This document shows, in pieces, positions 59,762-64,000 of a DNA stretch of 64,000 nt. Within the stretch, counting starts at the first letter, position 1. Every line of letters starts with the position of its first letter. The DNA comes from Helicoverpa zea. Its lineage: Eukaryota; Arthropoda; Insecta; Lepidoptera; Noctuidae. Position numbers and translations under genes: made by a program. The notes beneath the pieces were generated by a model. It saw only the letters and a program-made list of their open reading frames with translations, ran no database searches and was not told where the DNA came from. The stretch is taken from NCBI RefSeq assembly GCF_022581195.2, contig NC_061452.1, positions 4,347,501-4,411,500 of the forward strand. The letters are read 5' to 3'.

Positions 59762-61461
59762 TTAGGAAGGTAAGGCTACACCTTGTGGTATTTCATCATC
59801 TGGTAAGACTAATATTTCATATAAGGATACTTCCACCTCTTTGCCATCATATGGCAAATAGCATGTTTTATAGCGAACATGGACCTTCCCAGGTATAAGT
59901 TTGCGATCTATCTTCGCTCTACCTATATATAAAGGTTCATTCTGCACTTCTGAGCGCCCTCCAATGAATGCATTTTGAGGAATATAATTGGTTCTTGTTT
60001 TAATCCATTTTGCATTATACCCGCATAGTATCTGGAAGTGAATATGTCAAATTATTATTTTTTAATTACTAATTTACTACACAGGTTTTGTACACAATAG
60101 CCACTACATAATGTGTTTACTAAATAAAAGTAGTAAAAAATGTATTATAATTTGTAACAATTTGTATAAGGTGACAAATAAAGTTCAAGTAAAAATTTTT
60201 AAAAGTATGTTATTTACTTACCTCAAAATTCTGTTTGTCAAATTCTCTCCCGCCCCAAGCAACAAATGCTTTGCCAATTGACGGTACATACTTCCCAGGA
60301 CATAATGAATTATTATGTTCAGCTCTGGCTATATAAGTGGGTTCATTTTCAAACCCACCAATCATTGCATTTTGAGGTAACTTCCCATCGACCATAGGAA
60401 GCCACTGAAGTCTGTCACTAAATTTTTTAGTTGGTACTATGCTTAATTCAACAGGTGATACTAAAATTTAAAAAAAAAAGTGTTAACTCAGAGCAGAAAT
60501 GTTATACAGTATTAGTGAATATTTTAAGTAGAATGCATAAATATAACTTACATTCAACTATCCACTCCACTGGTATTGAATGTTTGCAGTCTGGTCTAAA
60601 TAATACAAATCCTATAATGGGTTCTGTGTATAATCTATCATAGTTTACAAATGGTTTGTGACCCACTTCACCTATCTTAATTTTATTACTATGCCAGGAA
60701 ATGTAATACTCTCTAAAATAGTGAAAATTTGGAATATCTCCAATGGGGAATTTCTCTTCTTGCTTGTCACCAAAATTGTAGACTCTGGTTTCTTGTCCAA
60801 GTGTAATCTATAAAGTGGAAATAATGACTAAACATTTATTATAATAAATATCTTATAGTAAGTACATGATAATTTGTGTAAAAATATATGACTTTCTATC
60901 ATTTCACCTGTTTTAATTCAAAAGAACAACCAAAACATTTACATAATTTTATAACAGTTTTGTAATTATTGAAATAAAAAGAATCATCACACTAGTGGAT
61001 TTTGATGTACACATACAATTTTTATTCTCTGTGATAAATGATCTGATATATCAGGGGCTAAGAAAGAAGTCTACTTCTTCATAGAATTTTTCTTACTATC
61101 CAATACACACACATACAAACATCTACTCCTAGTAGATTCACACTATAGGTACTGTAGGAATTCAAATCTAGTTTAGTCAAATCATACCTATAGCCTACCT
61201 TATAAAGACAAAGATTTGGGTCATGTGCTGCAATCAATGCCAGTTCAGGAAAATGGCCAGTGGTTCTCATTTTGAATCTTATGCCACCACTGTTTGCTTT
61301 GTACATGAAGTTTCGATCGTCAGGCACAATAACTGGAATAACAAAAAAAAAACATCTGAATTGAAAACTTCCTCCTTTTGTAGAAGGAAGTTTTCAATTC
61401 AGATGTTTTCTAAGATCTTTACTATAATATTAGTAAATAACATACCTCGGTCTTCTGCCAT
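59762..61461 (-). CDS. FA/DM9 gene 4: diverged Methyltransf_FA domain and two DM9 repeats
   Basis: Minus-strand exons 61461-61446 (16 nt), 61332-61199 (134 nt), 60807-60552 (256 nt), 60460-60222 (239 nt) and 60031-59762 encode 304 residues in phase. The start is MAEDRVIVPDDRNFMYKANS. The FA half keeps YFREYYISWHSNKIKIGEVG and VEWIVE but lacks the GWGNTK and TGWG motifs. DM9 repeats: LQWLPMVDGKLPQNAMIGGF ... YIARAEHNNSLCPGKY ... VAWGGREF, then LCGYNAKWIKTRTNYIPQNA ... YIGRAKIDRKLIPGKV ... YEILVLPDDEIPQGVALPS. Exon lengths match genes 1 and 3 almost exactly. No signal peptide is seen, so a cytosolic place is likely. Intron 1 contains a perfect hairpin. Divergent from the gene at 62151. Confidence 0.87.
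61349..61409. repeat. Perfect 25-bp hairpin in intron 1 of FA/DM9 gene 4
   Basis: Arms 61349-61373 and 61385-61409 are exact complements around an 11-nt loop. The arm includes 'catctgaattgaaaacttcc', similar to the 'gaattgagaacctcctcc' motif of the fold-back repeat family at 6518. It is therefore probably a transposon-derived fold-back, though its size resembles a short hairpin RNA precursor. Confidence 0.8.
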
Positions 61462-62150
61462 GATTTAAATAAAGTTTTCTTCCAGTAAATAATTCTTAGA
61501 AAATGTACTCTAAGGCTGAAATTGTGTGTAAACTTATGAAATGAATCACAACGTATACATAAATATTGTGCAATTCGCTATCTTCGGTGAATAATGAAAT
61601 ATGAACTCTATTTTTGTTAACTTTGCACTTGCACTCCAATGTCAGTGTGAAGTCATTGTCAACTGCAAAGAGTAAAGTTATATATGTCAACTGTCGTAAA
61701 AATTGACATTGTCAATTTCTTATTGCCACACATCATAATGCTTTTACCTTTATTTTAATTTTCACTACCGCTTTGGACCATTTGGTGAGAAAAGTAAAGC
61801 GACCGAGTAAAAATTGAATGCCTCTTGGTAATGGGTTTAATAAATTATTTAGATTTTCCTACTGTTTTAAATTCAGTAGGTCCTCAAATTATGTATTAGG
61901 AGAAAAGACGTTATCAACTAGCTAGATGAATGGAGGTGGGCAGCTTGAGTTTTTATTTATTTGATGGAGATACAGGCCGTATAACTAATCTGAAAGAAGA
62001 GTCACATCAGTCATTTTTGAAATAAATGTCATTCTTTAAAATGCAAGCAAATCGACAGATACTGATAATAAACCCTCAATTTTAATAATATCTCCAAATA
62101 ATAAAAGGACTGTTTCTAGGACAAGATACAGTTATAATAACACCTACAAA
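61462..62150. promoter_or_regulatory. Divergent intergenic region between gene 4 and the gene at 62151
   Basis: About 690 bp separate two start codons pointing outward, so both promoters lie here. The sequence is AT-rich. Short 'tgtcaa' and 'gtcaac' motifs recur at 61638-61710, similar to those upstream of MED30. No TATA box is convincing. Confidence 0.4.
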
Positions 62151-63944
62151 ATGTCTGCTACACCGTCAGAATTGGCTCCCAGTGAGATGCCCGTCTCCGA
62201 TGTAGAAGACGTTGGAGAAGGTACGAACTGGATAACATGATTATAATCTGAATATAATTTGTGGTGGTTGTGTAGTGTAGAATGCACATTTGATTACCAC
62301 TAGTTTACACAATATTTGACGCTCTTTTCAAACTAAGTACATACCTATCTAGTTTGAAAATTGTTATTTTCACAATCTTGTCATTGTATGAAATGTACTT
62401 ATTGGTAGTTATTGCTAGTCAGCTATACATACTAGTATTCAGATTACACAATAAGTAATATACATATCTTGAACAGACTATACGGGTATATACCTAGATT
62501 CAGCAAATTATGAAATCCCAAACTGCGAAATTGTTCCAAGTGAGCTGAATTTATGTTCACGCCTTAATTAAAGCATCTTAATGAAACTATCAAAAATTGA
62601 CATCGTCTTAAGGTCACGAAGATCAGATTTTCGCAAATATCTTTCGTTCTTTTGCTCTTAGGTTAATAGAATATACTATTACATTACAAGACGTCTATGT
62701 TGCTTAATCGGGCTTAAAAACCCTAACCTTATAAGTATACCTACTAAACCTGTTATTCCTACTAAGAACCATATCGTGAGGTCCTTAAAAAATATTATTT
62801 CCGTAAACAGCGACGCCTGCTCCGAAAATGCCATCGTTCCCGCCATATCCACCATACGCGACGGAACCAGCCCCACCATCCGTGGCAGATACCATCATAG
62901 CTGGACACGATCTGCGGCTGCAGCATAAATCTATACCAAGAAAACCTTTACGACCACCTCCTAAGCCAGCTAGACCCAGGTATTGAAGACCTTATAGGGT
63001 ATTAGTATCTTTGTTCCTAAGAGCGGTTTCGCACTACCCTACTTTGTTTGCAATCTCAATTAGTATTCCCATGTACTCCGCTCTTTGAACGCATCGAACC
63101 ACAAAAGAAAATAATAAAAAAACTGTTCAGTGCGCAAAACATGCGTTGGTTTTCACACCATTCTGTAACCGAGTGGACCATAGTGTGAAACTGCCCTAAT
63201 GGGAGTTTCATCAAATCAATAATTGCTCAAAGATTGATTGTTAGGTAGTTACATCGATATCTGGACGCAATTAAGACACGCAATAAGATTTTTTATTTTG
63301 CAGGCAATGTTAGTTGCTCTATGCATGTATTTGATACTAATTATTTAGTTAATAGTGTACAATTTCTCCAGGGGTCCAAAAGCGACAGATGTGAAGATGT
63401 CGCAGCGAGCTATGCGGGCGCATGCTCGCTGTCTGCGCAAACACGGCGCAATCCTCACGGATCGACTAGAGCGCATGTCGAAACCACTCCGGCGCAATAT
63501 TATATACATGTGGCGCGAACACGCGTATACTCTTCCTCCAGAAACGGTAATATTCAAGTAAACTTTGAAAGACATTGAGGATAGGCGGTGTAGCCCTAAT
63601 TCTACATTTAAATTCTCAGTCTACAAAAATCCAGCGTGAGGTGCATAGGTATTGTGTTCCTAAGAACTTCATAAATCACTGCGATTGATTTTGATGCTAG
63701 ATCCCTGAACTAGCCCCCCATCTTGATCCTCTTGGACACCACAGCCACCATCCTAGTTTCGACACTGTACTTAGATACCTATATAGTTTAGCTTAATTCG
63801 TTGCATCAGAATTAAAAAAATATATTTCGTTGCCAGATTGCACGTTTAAGAGCTATGTTGGATGCCGATGAACCCTTCAAGCCAGATCAAGCCTATGAAT
63901 ATTTTATCAACTTGAAAAAAACTAAGAAGAAAGCTGCCGCGTAA
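62151..63944 (+). CDS. Unrecognised proline-rich/basic protein (possibly incomplete)
   Basis: Exons 62151-62220, 62811-62979, 63372-63546 and 63837 onward join in consistent phase with GT/AG junctions. Residues 1-75 are acidic then Pro-rich (MSATPSELAPSEMPVSDVED, APKMPSFPPYPPYATEPAPP), followed by a basic RKPLRPPPKPARPRGPK segment. The next stretch is helical and Arg-rich (MSQRAMRAHARCLRKHGAIL, LERMSKPLRRNIIYMWREHA), then LRAMLDADEPFKPDQAYEYF and a Lys run KKTKKKAAA. At 63941 the sequence GCGTAAGT can be read as Ala-stop (173 residues) or as a GTAAGT donor after 63940, so the end is uncertain. I do not recognise a family, and no catalytic motif or membrane segment is visible. Confidence 0.75.
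62221..62810 (+). other. Intron 1 of the gene at 62151
   Basis: The donor is GTACGA and the acceptor GTAAACAG. AT-rich, with nothing else recognised. Confidence 0.6.
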
Positions 63945-63977
63945 GTTTTTAAATTGCATCTACTCAATTACTTACCT

Positions 63978-64000
63978 ACATAGTAGAAGCCGACCCCGAG
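63978..64000 (+). repeat. Possible SINE 3' fragment at the window edge
   Basis: The window ends 'tagtagaagccgaccccgag', resembling the 3' part of the SINE ('tagactggaagccgacccca') at 41363-41749. Too short to be certain. Confidence 0.3.

Noticed and set aside
61462..61740. A possible small gene from the 64-codon minus frame at 61496-61690
   Set aside because: Hydrophobic AT-rich translation in the divergent promoter region, with no homology and no splice sites.

Overview
The window is nuclear DNA from an insect, almost certainly a moth or butterfly (Lepidoptera). The evidence is its AT-rich sequence, intron-split genes with consensus GT/AG junctions, and dense lepidopteran repeats: a tRNA-headed SINE, mariner, hAT and Harbinger-like elements, Jockey- and RTE-like LINE tails, and many TA- or TTAA-flanked MITEs. 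Nothing prokaryotic or viral was seen. All gene models were assembled by hand from exon translation plus splice-phase bookkeeping.

Layout. (1) 1-6173, minus strand: MED30, the Mediator subunit, seven coding exons, with its 3' end beyond the left edge. One intron holds a Harbinger-like transposon carrying both a SINE and a hAT element. (2) 6.5-10.6 kb: a repeat island with a fold-back element, a dead mariner with both ends present, and a duplicated inverted-repeat element. (3) 13390-34369, minus strand: a homologue of vertebrate RBM24/RBM38 and C. elegans SUP-12, a single-RRM RNA-binding protein of 264 residues in five exons over 21 kb, with introns of about 10 and 7 kb. (4) 34.4-49.8 kb: gene-poor, with hAT-type, TA-type and CWG-type MITEs, two LINE fragments, SINEs and a diverged tandem duplication.

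(5) 49988-61461: the most interesting region, a cluster of genes combining a Methyltransf_FA ('farnesoic acid O-methyltransferase'-like) domain with paired DM9/DUF3421 repeats. Gene 1 (plus) has two mutually exclusive 3' ends that are both in phase with the same exon 3: one adds a second FA domain, the other adds an Ala/Pro linker and two DM9 repeats. An orphan DM9 pair follows (plus) with no FA exons of its own; it is in phase with gene 1 exon 3 but looks most like gene 4. Gene 3 (plus) and gene 4 (minus) converge tail to tail. Genes 1, 3 and 4 all start with a 16-nt coding exon and keep nearly the same later exon lengths, so they come from duplication of one ancestral gene. DM9 proteins elsewhere are linked to mannose binding and responses to microbes or parasites, so an immune recognition role is possible but is inference here.

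(6) 62151 to the right edge, plus strand: an unrecognised proline-rich then basic protein, divergent from gene 4 across about 690 bp.

No rRNA or tRNA gene, CRISPR array or bacterial-type operon was found.
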